This document shows positions 15,567 through 23,186 of a stretch of 25,023 bases of DNA, piece after piece; the stretch's first letter is position 1, and every line of letters begins with the position of its first letter. Both the position numbers and the translations under genes were made by a program. The notes under the pieces were generated by a model, which made no database searches, was not told where the DNA came from, and saw nothing but the letters and a program-made list of their open reading frames with translations. The stretch comes from JALZAA01 sp036005605 (GTDB lineage Bacteria > Actinomycetota > Acidimicrobiia > IMCC26256 > JACDBD01): NCBI GenBank assembly GCA_036005605.1, contig DASYQJ010000098.1, positions 1 to 25,023 of the forward strand, read 5' to 3'.

Positions 15567-15629
15567 GTCCCCCGGAGTGCCGGGAAGTCTGGTCGGCGTT
15601 GCCTCATCGCCGCGCCAGGGGGCCTCCCG
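15567..15629 (+). promoter_or_regulatory. Structured nhaA leader, candidate ion-responsive riboswitch
   Basis: A 63-nt leader folds compactly. Hairpin 1 is CCCGG (15571-15575), loop AGTG, CCGGG (15580-15584). Hairpin 2 is CTGG (15589-15592) and CGGCG (15594-15598), loop TTGCCTCAT, CGCCG (15608-15612) and CCAG (15615-15618). GGGGG (15618-15622), which is the nhaA ribosome site, can alternatively pair with CCCCC (15569-15573), competing with hairpin 1. Conserved RNAs upstream of nhaA (the nhaA-I and nhaA-II motifs, reported as lithium-sensing riboswitches) are known; membership is inferred from position and architecture, not from a checked consensus. TACAGT at 15560-15565 may be the -10 box. 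Confidence 0.55.
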
Positions 15630-16850
15630 ATGACCGGTCGCCGAACCCACATTCGCGTTCCGTTCGCCGGTCGGTACATCACCCCCGTCGGCGACGCGTT
15701 CGCGTCGGTGGAGGCGCTCGGGGCGATCGTCCTCCTCATCGCCGCCCTGGCCGCGCTCGTCTGGGTGAACAGTCCCTTGAGCGACTCCTACTCCAGTGTC
15801 TGGAACCGCGAGCTCACGATCGGCGTCGGGAGCTTCGCGATCAGCGAGACCCTCCGGGGTTGGGTGAACGACGGGCTCATGACGGTGTTCTTCTTCGTCG
15901 TCGGGCTCGAGATCAAACGCGAGCTGGTCGAGGGCGAGCTCAACGACGTGCGGAAGGCACGGCTCCCGGTGGTCGCCGCGCTCGGAGGCATGCTCGCCCC
16001 GGCGCTCATCTTCGTCGCATGGAATCTCGGCGGCGCCGGCAGTCGGGGTTGGGGCATCCCCATGGCGACCGATCTTGCGTTCGCACTCGGCGTGCTCGCA
16101 CTGTTGGGATCGAGAGTCGCTCCAGGCCTGAAGCTGTTCCTGCTCACGCTGGCGATCGTCGACGACATCGGCGCCATCATCGTCATCGCCGTCTTCTACT
16201 CGGAAGGGATCGAAGGGGCTTGGCTGGGTGGTGCCGCGGCCGCGCTGGCGCTCTTCTTCCTGATGCGCGGGCTGGGGGTTCGCCACCCGCTCTTGTACGT
16301 GTTCCCGGCGCTGGTCCTGTGGGTCTGCACGTTCGAGTCGGGGGTCCACGCCACCATCGCGGGGGTGGCGCTCGGCCTCCTTACTCCCGCAGGTTCGTTC
16401 CGCGATCGGCGGGTGCTGGAGCAACTCGAGCGCCGACTGCACCTCTGGACGAGCTTTCTCGTCGTGCCCGTCTTCGCCCTGGCCAACGCAGGCGTGGACG
16501 TCGGCGTTGACGCGCTCCGCGACGCGGCATCGAGCCGCATCTCGTGGGGAATCGTCAGCGGGTTGGTCGTCGGCAAGATCGTCGGCATCACCGCCGCTAC
16601 CGGGATCGCCTTGCGACTCGACCTGGGGCGGCTCCCCGAAGGTGTCACCTTCCGGCAGGTCGTCGGCGTGGGCGCCGTCGCCGGCATCGGATTCACCGTC
16701 TCCCTGTTCGTCGCCGACCTGTCGTTCGATGGCCGGAGCCTCAGTGAGGCGAAGCTCGGGATTCTGGCCGCCTCAGTGATCGCCGGGGGCCTCGGCACCG
16801 GGCTGCTCTTTCGCAGAGCACGACGTACGCTGCGCGCCGGAGGTGGCTGA
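15630..16850 (+). CDS. nhaA: Na+/H+ antiporter NhaA
   Basis: Electrogenic inner-membrane antiporter that expels Na+ or Li+ in exchange for protons; 406 aa, close to the family length. The ion-binding aspartates are present: D148 in MATDLAFALGV and the pair D178-D179 in LAIVDDIGAIIVIA, equivalent to D133 and D163-D164 of the E. coli protein. Other family landmarks are FFFVVGLEIKRELVEGEL, GVHATIAGVALGLL, FALANAGV and the C-terminal GIGFTVSLFVADLSF. The ATG at 15630 lies 7 nt after AGGGGG. That ribosome site is part of a structured leader, suggesting translational control. The stop codon overlaps the bacterioferritin start (TGATG). Confidence 0.95.
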   Translation: MTGRRTHIRVPFAGRYITPVGDAFASVEALGAIVLLIAALAALVWVNSPLSDSYSSVWNRELTIGVGSFAISETLRGWVNDGLMTVFFFVVGLEIKRELVEGELNDVRKARLPVVAALGGMLAPALIFVAWNLGGAGSRGWGIPMATDLAFALGVLALLGSRVAPGLKLFLLTLAIVDDIGAIIVIAVFYSEGIEGAWLGGAAAALALFFLMRGLGVRHPLLYVFPALVLWVCTFESGVHATIAGVALGLLTPAGSFRDRRVLEQLERRLHLWTSFLVVPVFALANAGVDVGVDALRDAASSRISWGIVSGLVVGKIVGITAATGIALRLDLGRLPEGVTFRQVVGVGAVAGIGFTVSLFVADLSFDGRSLSEAKLGILAASVIAGGLGTGLLFRRARRTLRAGGG

Positions 16851-17323
16851 TGCAGGGAAACACGAAGGTGATGGAGGCATTGGCGGATCTGCTCGCGGCG
16901 GAACTGTCGGCGGCGAGCACGTACTTCGTCCACGCCAAGATGCGTGACAACTGGGGATATCCGGACCTCGCCAAGCGCGCCTACGACGATTCGATCGAGG
17001 AGATGCGTCACGCCGAGAAGCTGATCGAGCGCATCATCTACTTCGAGAAGACTCCCAACCTGCAGCGACTCAACCGGATCCGCGTCGGAGACGGCGTGAC
17101 CGACCAGTTCGAGAACGAGCTCACGCTCGAGAAGGGAACCGTCGACGGGTTGGTCGCAGCCATCGCGCTGTGCCGCGAAGTGGGGGACGACGGGTCGCGT
17201 CTGATCTTCGAGCCGATGCTCACCGACGGCGAGGAGTCCATCGACTGGCTCGAGACCCAGCTCGATCTGATCGGCAAGCTCGGCGAGCCGACCTACCTGG
17301 CACAGCACCTCCGCGGCGAGTGA
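16850..17323 (+). CDS. bfr: Bacterioferritin with incomplete ferroxidase site
   Basis: 157-aa iron-storage protein that aligns without gaps to E. coli bacterioferritin over the ligand positions. Ferroxidase ligands E18, E51, H54 and E94 are present, as are Y25 and the heme-ligand methionine M52 (EEMRHAE). However, the usual D-E127-E-G-H130-I-D-W is here D-G127-E-E-S130-I-D-W, so E127 and H130 are replaced by Gly and Ser. The subunit should therefore bind heme but have a crippled dinuclear iron centre, as in heteromeric bacterioferritins where one subunit type is non-catalytic. No second subunit gene is in the window. It is coupled by TGATG overlaps to nhaA upstream and a receiver-like gene downstream. 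Confidence 0.93.
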   Translation: MQGNTKVMEALADLLAAELSAASTYFVHAKMRDNWGYPDLAKRAYDDSIEEMRHAEKLIERIIYFEKTPNLQRLNRIRVGDGVTDQFENELTLEKGTVDGLVAAIALCREVGDDGSRLIFEPMLTDGEESIDWLETQLDLIGKLGEPTYLAQHLRGE

Positions 17324-17631
17324 TGCGCGTCGTCGCCTTCGTCGGTGACCTGCTGGACCGCTCGAAGATCTCGGCTGCGGTCCCCGACGCCGGCTTCGCG
17401 AGGGCGCCCGAGGATGCCGCCGGCGCCGACATCGTGGTCATCGACGTGAAGGCCCACCCCGACGCCGTTGCGGCTGCGCGCAAGGTCGTACCCGACGCCC
17501 GCATCGTGGCCTACGGGCGCCACGACAACCCCGAAGCGCTCGAAGCCGCCCGGGCCGACGGCGCCGACGCCGCCCTCCCCCGCTCCCGCTTCTTCCAGGA
17601 CCCGGCCGCCGCGGTGAAGTTTCCCGGGTAA
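17323..17631 (+). CDS. Small receiver-like (pseudo-receiver) protein
   Basis: 102 aa from the ATG at 17323, which overlaps the bfr stop codon (TGATG). The alternation of strands and helices (MRVVAFVGDLLD, ADIVVIDVKAHPDA, DARIVAYGRHDNPEALEAARADGADAALPRSRFF) resembles a CheY-like alpha/beta fold. D41 sits where a phospho-acceptor would be. The acidic pair after strand 1 is reduced to a single aspartate, and the conserved Thr/Ser and Lys of true receivers are not evident (the LPRS segment has Arg), so phosphorylation is doubtful. No output domain or histidine kinase is nearby. Last gene of the nhaA-bfr unit. Function unknown. Confidence 0.65.
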   Translation: MRVVAFVGDLLDRSKISAAVPDAGFARAPEDAAGADIVVIDVKAHPDAVAAARKVVPDARIVAYGRHDNPEALEAARADGADAALPRSRFFQDPAAAVKFPG

Positions 17632-17664
17632 CCCATCCCGGGTAGGAACGGTCCGATCCTGTTA

Positions 17665-19326
17665 GTGAGCCAATCAGCCTCGCTTCTTCCGCGGCTCGAG
17701 GCGGCCGCCGACACGCAGCAGGCGATCACCTTCGTCGCGTCGGCAGGCGCCGACGGCTGCGAGCGCGTCGAGTGGTCACGCCTCCACGACGACGCTCGCG
17801 GCATGGCCGCCGCTCTTCAGGCCCGTGGCATCGGGCCGGGCAGCCACGTTGCGTTGCTCGGCGCCACGACCCGCCCGTTCGTCACCGCGATCCAGGCCAC
17901 GTGGCTCGCCGGGGCCACCGTCGTCGTGCTTCCCCTCCCGATGCGGCTGGCGTCGATCGAGGACTTCGTCGCCCAGACCCGCCGGCTCATCGTCCATGCC
18001 GACGCGCGGGTCGTCGTGATCGACGCGCAGCTCAGCGAGTTCCTGGACCCGCAGCCGGGCGACCCGCCGATCGTGCAACTCGACGAGCTCCGCGGCGCGC
18101 CCGGGGGCTACGAGCGCCCGCCCGATGACCCCGACGCGCTGGCCATCCTCCAGTTCACGAGCGGGTCGACCGCGGACCCGAAGGGCGTGATGGTGCCGCA
18201 CCGCTGCATCAATGCGAACCTCGATGCCGCCGTCGAAGCCACCAACCTCGATGCCGACGCCGACACGATCGTCTCCTGGCTGCCGCTGTACCACGACATG
18301 GGGCTCATCGGGCTCCTCGGCGCGCCCATGACCAACGGCTTCGACCTCATGCTCGCCGCACCGCAGGATTTTCTCGCCGCGCCGGCGCGATGGATGGAGT
18401 GGATGTCGGAGTTCGGCGCGACCGCCACCGCCGGCCCGAGCTTCGCGTACGCGCTCGCAGCTCGAGCCCTCCGACGCCTCGACCGCCTCGACCTCTCGCG
18501 CTGGCGGATTGCGCTGAACGGCGCCGAGCCGATCGACCCGGACGCGGTCGAGGCGTTTCTCGCCGCCGGCGCCGGGCACGGGCTCGACCCGCGTGCCACG
18601 TTCTGCGTGTTCGGCATGGCCGAAGCCACGCTCGCAGTCAGCTTCCCGACGCCGGGCACCGGCATGCAGGTCGACACGATCGACCAGCGCGTGCTCGAAA
18701 CCGACCGGTACGCGGCGCCGGTCAACAGCGGAGGTGCCGACGGGAACGTCCGCCGCCTCCCGCGACTCGGGCGGCCGTTGCGCGGCATCGACCTGCGCGT
18801 CTGCGACCCGGCGACCGGGCACGCGATGCGGGACCGTGAGGTCGGCGAAGTCGAGTTGCGCGGCAGCTCGATCACCCCCGGGTATTACGGCAACCCCGAG
18901 GCGACGGCCGACTCGCGCCGTGACGACTGGTTCCGCACCGGCGACCTCGGTTACGTGGTCGACGGCGAGCTGGTCGTGTGCGGCCGGATCAAGGACGTCA
19001 TCATCGTCGGCGGGCGCAACGTGTTCCCCGAGGACGTCGAGCGCGCCGCCGAGGCGGTCGAGGGAGTGCGGGCCGGGAACGTCATCGCGTTCGGCACCGA
19101 GGGCCGCAGAGGTCGCGAAGCGGTGGTCGTGGTCGCCGAGACCAAGCAGGACGAGGGCGCACCCATCCGCGCCGCAGTGGCGGCGCGCGTCACAGACGCC
19201 GTCGGCGTGCCGCCCGAGGACGTCGTGCTCGTCCGACCCGGGACACTCCCCAAGACGTCGTCGGGGAAGCCCCAGCGGTCGCTGTGTCGTCGGCGTTACC
19301 TCGGCGACGAGCTGACTCCGGTCTGA
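17665..19326 (+). CDS. Fatty-acyl-AMP ligase / acyl-CoA synthetase (FadD-like)
   Basis: 553-aa ANL-superfamily adenylating enzyme that activates a fatty acid with ATP. The P-loop FTSGSTADPKGV (165-175) is present, followed by WLPLYHDMGLIG, which is characteristic of fatty-acyl-AMP ligases (FAAL). A FAAL-like segment APQDFLAAPARWMEWMSEFGATATAG comes next in parts. The adenylate motif is RTGDLGYV, the hinge CGRIKDVIIVGGRNVFPEDVE, and the C-terminal catalytic lysine lies in KTSSGKPQR. Such enzymes hand acyl-adenylates to acyl carrier or polyketide-synthase domains; none is nearby. Start GTG 17665 follows the receiver-like gene by 33 bp and has no clear ribosome site. FAAL versus true CoA ligase is judged from motifs only. 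Confidence 0.85.
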   Translation: MSQSASLLPRLEAAADTQQAITFVASAGADGCERVEWSRLHDDARGMAAALQARGIGPGSHVALLGATTRPFVTAIQATWLAGATVVVLPLPMRLASIEDFVAQTRRLIVHADARVVVIDAQLSEFLDPQPGDPPIVQLDELRGAPGGYERPPDDPDALAILQFTSGSTADPKGVMVPHRCINANLDAAVEATNLDADADTIVSWLPLYHDMGLIGLLGAPMTNGFDLMLAAPQDFLAAPARWMEWMSEFGATATAGPSFAYALAARALRRLDRLDLSRWRIALNGAEPIDPDAVEAFLAAGAGHGLDPRATFCVFGMAEATLAVSFPTPGTGMQVDTIDQRVLETDRYAAPVNSGGADGNVRRLPRLGRPLRGIDLRVCDPATGHAMRDREVGEVELRGSSITPGYYGNPEATADSRRDDWFRTGDLGYVVDGELVVCGRIKDVIIVGGRNVFPEDVERAAEAVEGVRAGNVIAFGTEGRRGREAVVVVAETKQDEGAPIRAAVAARVTDAVGVPPEDVVLVRPGTLPKTSSGKPQRSLCRRRYLGDELTPV

Positions 19327-19404
19327 GCGAGGGCGCGTCGGGCACAGGCCTCTGACCTGGCACAATGACTGCTCCGTCGGCAGGACAACCGGAGCACATC
19401 GCTG

Positions 19405-20949
19405 ATGAAGACCGACGTCGCACCGGTATCTTCGCGGCCTCCGGCCGCGCCGGTGCGTGCGCCCGACGAACCATCGGCGCAGCACCGGTCCATCCTGCGT
19501 CTCTTCGCCGTCCTGCTTCTCCTCACGGCCGCGCTGCGAACCTCCGCCTTCGTCGTCGACGTGTTCAACTCGGACGAGTCGTTCCTCGGCGCCCAAGCCG
19601 AAGTGATCAACCACGGGGGCAAGCTCTACGAGGAGGCTGCCGACCGCAAGCCGCCGCTCGTGCCCTACCTCTACGCGGCAACGTTCGCGCTCTTCAGCAC
19701 GACGGCACTGTGGTCAGTTCGCGTGGTGGCGATGCTGGCCGTCGCGCTCACCGCGTTGTTGCTCGCGCTCGAAGCTCGAAGACGCTACGGCAACAGGGCC
19801 GCCTGGATCGCGGGCGTGTTGATGGTTCTGGCGTCGGTCGCGTTCGCGCCCCAGGACGGTCAGGCGGCGAACTTCGAGATCTTCATGTTGCCGAGCATGA
19901 CGGCGGCGGTGCTCCTCGCGCGTCGCGGCCGCGCGTTCTCGTCCGGCGCCGCCGTCGCGCTCGCCACGCTCACCAAGCAGACGGGTGCCGCAACGCTGCT
20001 GCCCGTCCTCTACCTCGTGTGGCGACAACGACGCCGGCGAGGCGTTGCCGACGCGTTCGGTGGCTTCACGCTGCCGTTGGCGGTCGTGGCGCTCCTGGTC
20101 GGCCCGGGCGAGTTGCTGTTCTGGACCACGATCGGGAACGGCAGCTACCTCGGCATCAGCGGGCAGTGGGGCATGATCCTGCTGACGCTGGTCTTGATGA
20201 CGGCGGCGTTCGCGGTGGTGAACCTCCCGATCGTGTGGACCCTCCCGCGCGCGTGGCGCGAGCGCCGCACGGCGGGCAGCGGCGACACGGACCTCTGGCT
20301 CTGGCTCCTGTCGGCTGCCCTGTCGGTCGCGGTCGGTCTCCGCTTCTTCGGCCACTACTACTTGCAGCTGCTGCCGCCCCTCGTGCTCATCACTACGGGG
20401 GTGCTGGTCCGGTCGAGCGGACGCGCGGTGAAGCGAACCATCGCGCTTGCCGCGGCGATCGCGACCATCGCCGCCGGCCTCGGCTTCCTGGTCCGCCCGT
20501 TCAACGAGAAGGCGCAGTACAAGCCGGTGAGCCAGTACCTGAAGGAGCGCGCCGGGCCCGAGGATCGCATCCTCGTGTGGGGGCACGTGCCCGAGATCTA
20601 CTGGGCGTCAGGCAAGCGACCCGCGACGCGTTTTCTCACGTCCGGGTTCCTCTCCGGGTGGGAGCCCGGCCGTCCCGGGAACGACGTCAACGTCAAGGAC
20701 GCAACGCCGGGTGCGTGGGAGCTGTTCTTCGAGGACTTTGCCACCCACCCGCCCACATACATCCTGGACACCGCGTACTCGGGCATTCGGGGCGCGCAGT
20801 ACTACACGATCGCCCGGTATCCGGCTCTGGCGCGCATCGTGTACCGGGACTACGACTACGTGGAGTCGGTCGACGGTATCGGGATCTACAAGCGGCGCGC
20901 CGACGCGCCACTGCCATTGATCAAACCGGGGACCACGGAGAACTCTTAG
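19405..20949 (+). CDS. GT-C fold membrane glycosyltransferase (ArnT/PMT type)
   Basis: 514-aa integral membrane protein of the dolichyl-phosphate-mannosyltransferase/ArnT-like group (GT39/GT83 style). A short proline-rich cytoplasmic tail (1-30) precedes the first helix. The following extracytoplasmic loop has the acidic catalytic-type motif FNSDESFLGAQAEV, and then the lipid-donor loop LYEEAADRKPPLVPYLYA, a hallmark of the family (K-P-P-L). About ten more hydrophobic helices follow. The last 150 residues form an outer domain (RILVWGHVPEIYWASGKRP and YRDYDYVESVDGIGIYKR). It would transfer a sugar from a polyprenyl-phosphate donor to a cell-surface acceptor. GGAG lies 10 nt before the ATG. Confidence 0.83.
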   Translation: MKTDVAPVSSRPPAAPVRAPDEPSAQHRSILRLFAVLLLLTAALRTSAFVVDVFNSDESFLGAQAEVINHGGKLYEEAADRKPPLVPYLYAATFALFSTTALWSVRVVAMLAVALTALLLALEARRRYGNRAAWIAGVLMVLASVAFAPQDGQAANFEIFMLPSMTAAVLLARRGRAFSSGAAVALATLTKQTGAATLLPVLYLVWRQRRRRGVADAFGGFTLPLAVVALLVGPGELLFWTTIGNGSYLGISGQWGMILLTLVLMTAAFAVVNLPIVWTLPRAWRERRTAGSGDTDLWLWLLSAALSVAVGLRFFGHYYLQLLPPLVLITTGVLVRSSGRAVKRTIALAAAIATIAAGLGFLVRPFNEKAQYKPVSQYLKERAGPEDRILVWGHVPEIYWASGKRPATRFLTSGFLSGWEPGRPGNDVNVKDATPGAWELFFEDFATHPPTYILDTAYSGIRGAQYYTIARYPALARIVYRDYDYVESVDGIGIYKRRADAPLPLIKPGTTENS

Positions 20950-20970
20950 CCGGCTCTCGCTCTTCCGGCT
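20948..20970. terminator. Stem-loop between convergent genes
   Basis: AGCCGG (20948-20953) pairs with CCGGCT (20965-20970) around an 11-nt pyrimidine-rich loop. It begins at the stop codon of the glycosyltransferase and lies before the stop of the convergent SCO1664-family gene. Confidence 0.4.
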
Positions 20971-20986
20971 GCTCCGCGCCGACGGG

Positions 20987-21715
20987 TCACACGAGCGGCC
21001 ACGGGAGCGAGTGGTAACCGGGGTCGGGGTCGGGTAAGCGCCCGGCCCGGACCAGCTCGTTCGCCCGCTCCCGAACCGCGTCGAGCTCGAGCGTCGAGAC
21101 GAGCGGCGTGAGGCGCGCACCGAGCGGCCCGTCGACGTCGACCGCGACCCGGCACACGTCGTCGGCGAGCTGCGGTGAAACGGCCTCGCCGGCGAAGTCC
21201 CAGATCACGGTGCGCAGCTTCCACGCCGGATGGAACGTGAGGCCATGGTCGATCCCGACGATCGCGCCGTTCGGCCGGCTGCGAATGCAGTGACCGCCCT
21301 TCCGGTCGGCGTTGTTGACCAGCACGTCGAAAACGGCGAACTGCCGGAACCGGTCCGCGTGCTCCTCGAGCAGCGTGAAGTAGTGCTCCTCGGGATCGTG
21401 GTCGACGAACCGCTGCACCATCCCGACGCCGAGCGGCCCGTCGCGCAGCACGGTCGGCGGCACGAGGCCCCAGCCCAGCGCGTCGGACAGCTCGTACGTC
21501 GCGACCTCGCGCTGGCACAGCGTGCCACTCGGGAAGTCCCACAGGGGCCGCTCGCCGCGCCGCGGCTTGTAGATCGCCTGGACGTCGACGCCGTCGGCGC
21601 GCGCGATCGCCAGCAGGGTGGCGTTCGATGCCCACGGCATACGGCCGAGCACTTCCAGTTCGCCGCGCGCCAGGACTTCGCCGGCGTCGGCGTCGCTCAG
21701 TTCCAGCGGGGGCAC
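20987..21715 (-). CDS. SCO1664-family protein (PI3/4-kinase-like fold)
   Basis: 242 aa from the GTG at 21715; GTG codons at 21757 and 21748 are also possible and would only lengthen an N terminus that lacks family similarity. Kinase-like features are K50 (AIYKPRRGERPLWDFP), the catalytic-loop-like D130-x4-N135 (FDVLVNNADRKGGH) and a metal motif D156-H-G (VGIDHGLTF). These correspond to Lys, Asp/Asn and DFG elements of phosphatidylinositol-3/4-kinase-like proteins. The target is unknown. It overlaps the end of the DUF3090 gene and belongs to the conserved actinobacterial trio of histidine phosphatase, DUF3090 and SCO1664 (Rv2135c-Rv2134c-Rv2133c in Mycobacterium tuberculosis). Confidence 0.87.
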   Translation of the reverse strand: MPPLELSDADAGEVLARGELEVLGRMPWASNATLLAIARADGVDVQAIYKPRRGERPLWDFPSGTLCQREVATYELSDALGWGLVPPTVLRDGPLGVGMVQRFVDHDPEEHYFTLLEEHADRFRQFAVFDVLVNNADRKGGHCIRSRPNGAIVGIDHGLTFHPAWKLRTVIWDFAGEAVSPQLADDVCRVAVDVDGPLGARLTPLVSTLELDAVRERANELVRAGRLPDPDPGYHSLPWPLV

Positions 21716-22302
21716 CGGTGCCCGGCGGGGTCCATCGGCATGTCGCACAGCGGGCACAGCGGCCGGCCCGCGGCAACCGCCTCCGCGCCTTTGGCTGCCA
21801 TCGCCCGGACCTGCCCGCGGGTGGCGTAGATCCGCGCGACGTAGCCCTCTTCGTCCTCGTCGGTCGGATCGGCCACGGCGGGACCGGCATCTGGAAGCTC
21901 GGGCACGGGCTCCGCTTCAGCCGGAGACGCCAGAGCTTCACCCTCCTCCTCGTCCTCGGACGAGCGCTCACGCAGCTCGATCAGCACCATCTCGCGCTCG
22001 GGGTCGAACCCGAGCCCGATCAGGCGAGCTCGGAAGAGCGGCACCGTGGGCTCCCGCAGGCCCGCTTGCGGAACGACGGGCTCGGGAACGCCGGACGGCC
22101 CCTCGGGATAGTCCTCGGCGATGCGGTCCAGGAAGGCCACGGCCTCGGTGGCGAGGAGCGCCACCTGCTCCTTCTCGACCAGCACAGTGAGCTGAGCGGA
22201 TTCCGTGCGGGCCTGGAGGAAGAACTCGCGCTCGCCGGGATCGCCGACGGCGCCGGCGCCGAGACTGTCGACGGTCTCGAGCTCGATCTCGTTCTCATCC
22301 AT
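21697..22302 (-). CDS. DUF3090 family protein
   Basis: 201-aa actinobacterial protein of unknown function. The N-terminal family signature is AGAVGDPGEREFFLQARTES, followed by LTVLVEKEQVALLATEAVAFLDRI. The middle contains GLGFDPEREMVLIELRE and then an acidic linker rich in Glu and Asp. The end CPLCDMPMDPAGHRCPRWN offers Cys-x2-Cys and His-x-Cys, a likely zinc ribbon. The ATG at 22302 overlaps the end of the upstream phosphatase gene by 8 bp, and the gene's own 3' end overlaps the SCO1664-family gene, so the three are translationally linked. Confidence 0.9.
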   Translation of the reverse strand: MDENEIELETVDSLGAGAVGDPGEREFFLQARTESAQLTVLVEKEQVALLATEAVAFLDRIAEDYPEGPSGVPEPVVPQAGLREPTVPLFRARLIGLGFDPEREMVLIELRERSSEDEEEGEALASPAEAEPVPELPDAGPAVADPTDEDEEGYVARIYATRGQVRAMAAKGAEAVAAGRPLCPLCDMPMDPAGHRCPRWN

Positions 22303-23047
22303 CCTGGGCGTCCTTCTTCTCGGGGGGCGGGGGGCGAAGCTCGTCGAGGTTGCCGGTGTCGTTGCATTTGACCAGGGCGGCGCCGTGCGCCGAGAGCTGG
22401 AAGGCGGTCACCGATGCAGGCGAGACGACGATGCGCTGGAACTGGTCGAGGTGCAGCCCGGTGTAATGCGCGATGGCTGCCTTGATGGGGTCGGCGTGCG
22501 ACACGACGACGACGATGTCGCCCGGATGGTCGGCCACGACGGCCTCGAGACACCCGACGATGCGGGCCTGCATCTCGGTCATCGACTCGCCCCCGGGGAA
22601 GCGGGCACGCGACGGCGCGCGCTGCACGGTCTTCCACAGATCGGTCTTGGCCAGGTCGGCGAGCTTGCCGCCGGTCCATTCGCCGTAGTCGGCCTCGAGC
22701 GCGCCCGCCAGTGAGTGCACCGCGAGGCCGTGACGCTCAGCGACGGCGGCCGCGGTCTGTGCCGTGCGCTCGATCGGGCTTGCGTACACGGCGGCCACGG
22801 GGAGATCGGCGAGGCGCTCGGCCAGGGCCGCCGCCTGCTTGCGGCCGTCCTCGGACAGGTCGACGCCGGGAGCGCGGCCGGTCAGGAGCGGCCCCGTCTG
22901 CTCGGTCACGGCGTGGCGCGCGAGCACGAGCGTGGTCGGCTTGGACGACTCGGTCGCCGCTTCCTGTCCGTCCGCCGCGACCGGCGCCGGCTCAGCGGAG
23001 GGCGTGTCGGCAGCGCTGGTCTCGGGCGGCGCCGCAGTGTCGGTCAT
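22295..23047 (-). CDS. Histidine phosphatase family protein (MSMEG_4193 subgroup)
   Basis: 250-aa member of the phosphoglycerate-mutase-like histidine phosphatases. The phospho-histidine site is R44-H45 (LVLARHAVTEQTG), with Ala in place of the usual Gly after His. It is followed by LLTGRAPGVDLSEDGRKQA, typical of the actinobacterial subgroup. The second Arg is in SPIERTAQTA, the acid in EADYGEWTG, and the second catalytic His in VVVSHADPIKAAIAHY. The first 36 residues are an Ala/Pro/Glu-rich, probably disordered extension; the ATG at 23047 is nevertheless well supported by AGGA 4 nt upstream. It is the first gene of the phosphatase-DUF3090-kinase-like cassette. The substrate is unknown. Confidence 0.9.
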   Translation of the reverse strand: MTDTAAPPETSAADTPSAEPAPVAADGQEAATESSKPTTLVLARHAVTEQTGPLLTGRAPGVDLSEDGRKQAAALAERLADLPVAAVYASPIERTAQTAAAVAERHGLAVHSLAGALEADYGEWTGGKLADLAKTDLWKTVQRAPSRARFPGGESMTEMQARIVGCLEAVVADHPGDIVVVVSHADPIKAAIAHYTGLHLDQFQRIVVSPASVTAFQLSAHGAALVKCNDTGNLDELRPPPPEKKDAQDG

Positions 23048-23173
23048 TGTCCTCCCATTCTCGCCGTCGCAAGCTCCGGCTTTGCGGCGACGGTCGGCAA
23101 AGCCGCCGCCGCGGATGCGATGGTACCGGCGACGTTCGGACGGGCTTTCGTCGGGTTCGTGGCCGCCCGCCCG

Positions 23174-23179
23174 TACAGT
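23174..23179 (+). promoter_or_regulatory. Candidate -10 box for leaderless DUF3151 gene
   Basis: TACAGT ends 7 nt before the ATG at 23187 with no Shine-Dalgarno sequence between, suggesting leaderless transcription. The region 23048-23186 holds this and the divergent phosphatase promoter. Confidence 0.4.
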
Positions 23180-23186
23180 GTTGTGC

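Noticed and set aside
15570..15600. Resemblance of CCGGGAAGTCTGGTCGG to a cobalamin riboswitch core
   Set aside because: The element is far too short for a cobalamin riboswitch, lacks the other conserved boxes, and precedes an ion antiporter.
14352..16442. A 696-codon open frame on the minus strand
   Set aside because: Antisense to the FrhB-like gene and nhaA, low-complexity Arg/Asp/His composition, no domain recognised.
17776..19614. A 612-codon open frame on the minus strand
   Set aside because: Antisense shadow of the fatty-acyl-AMP ligase, no start signal or family motif.
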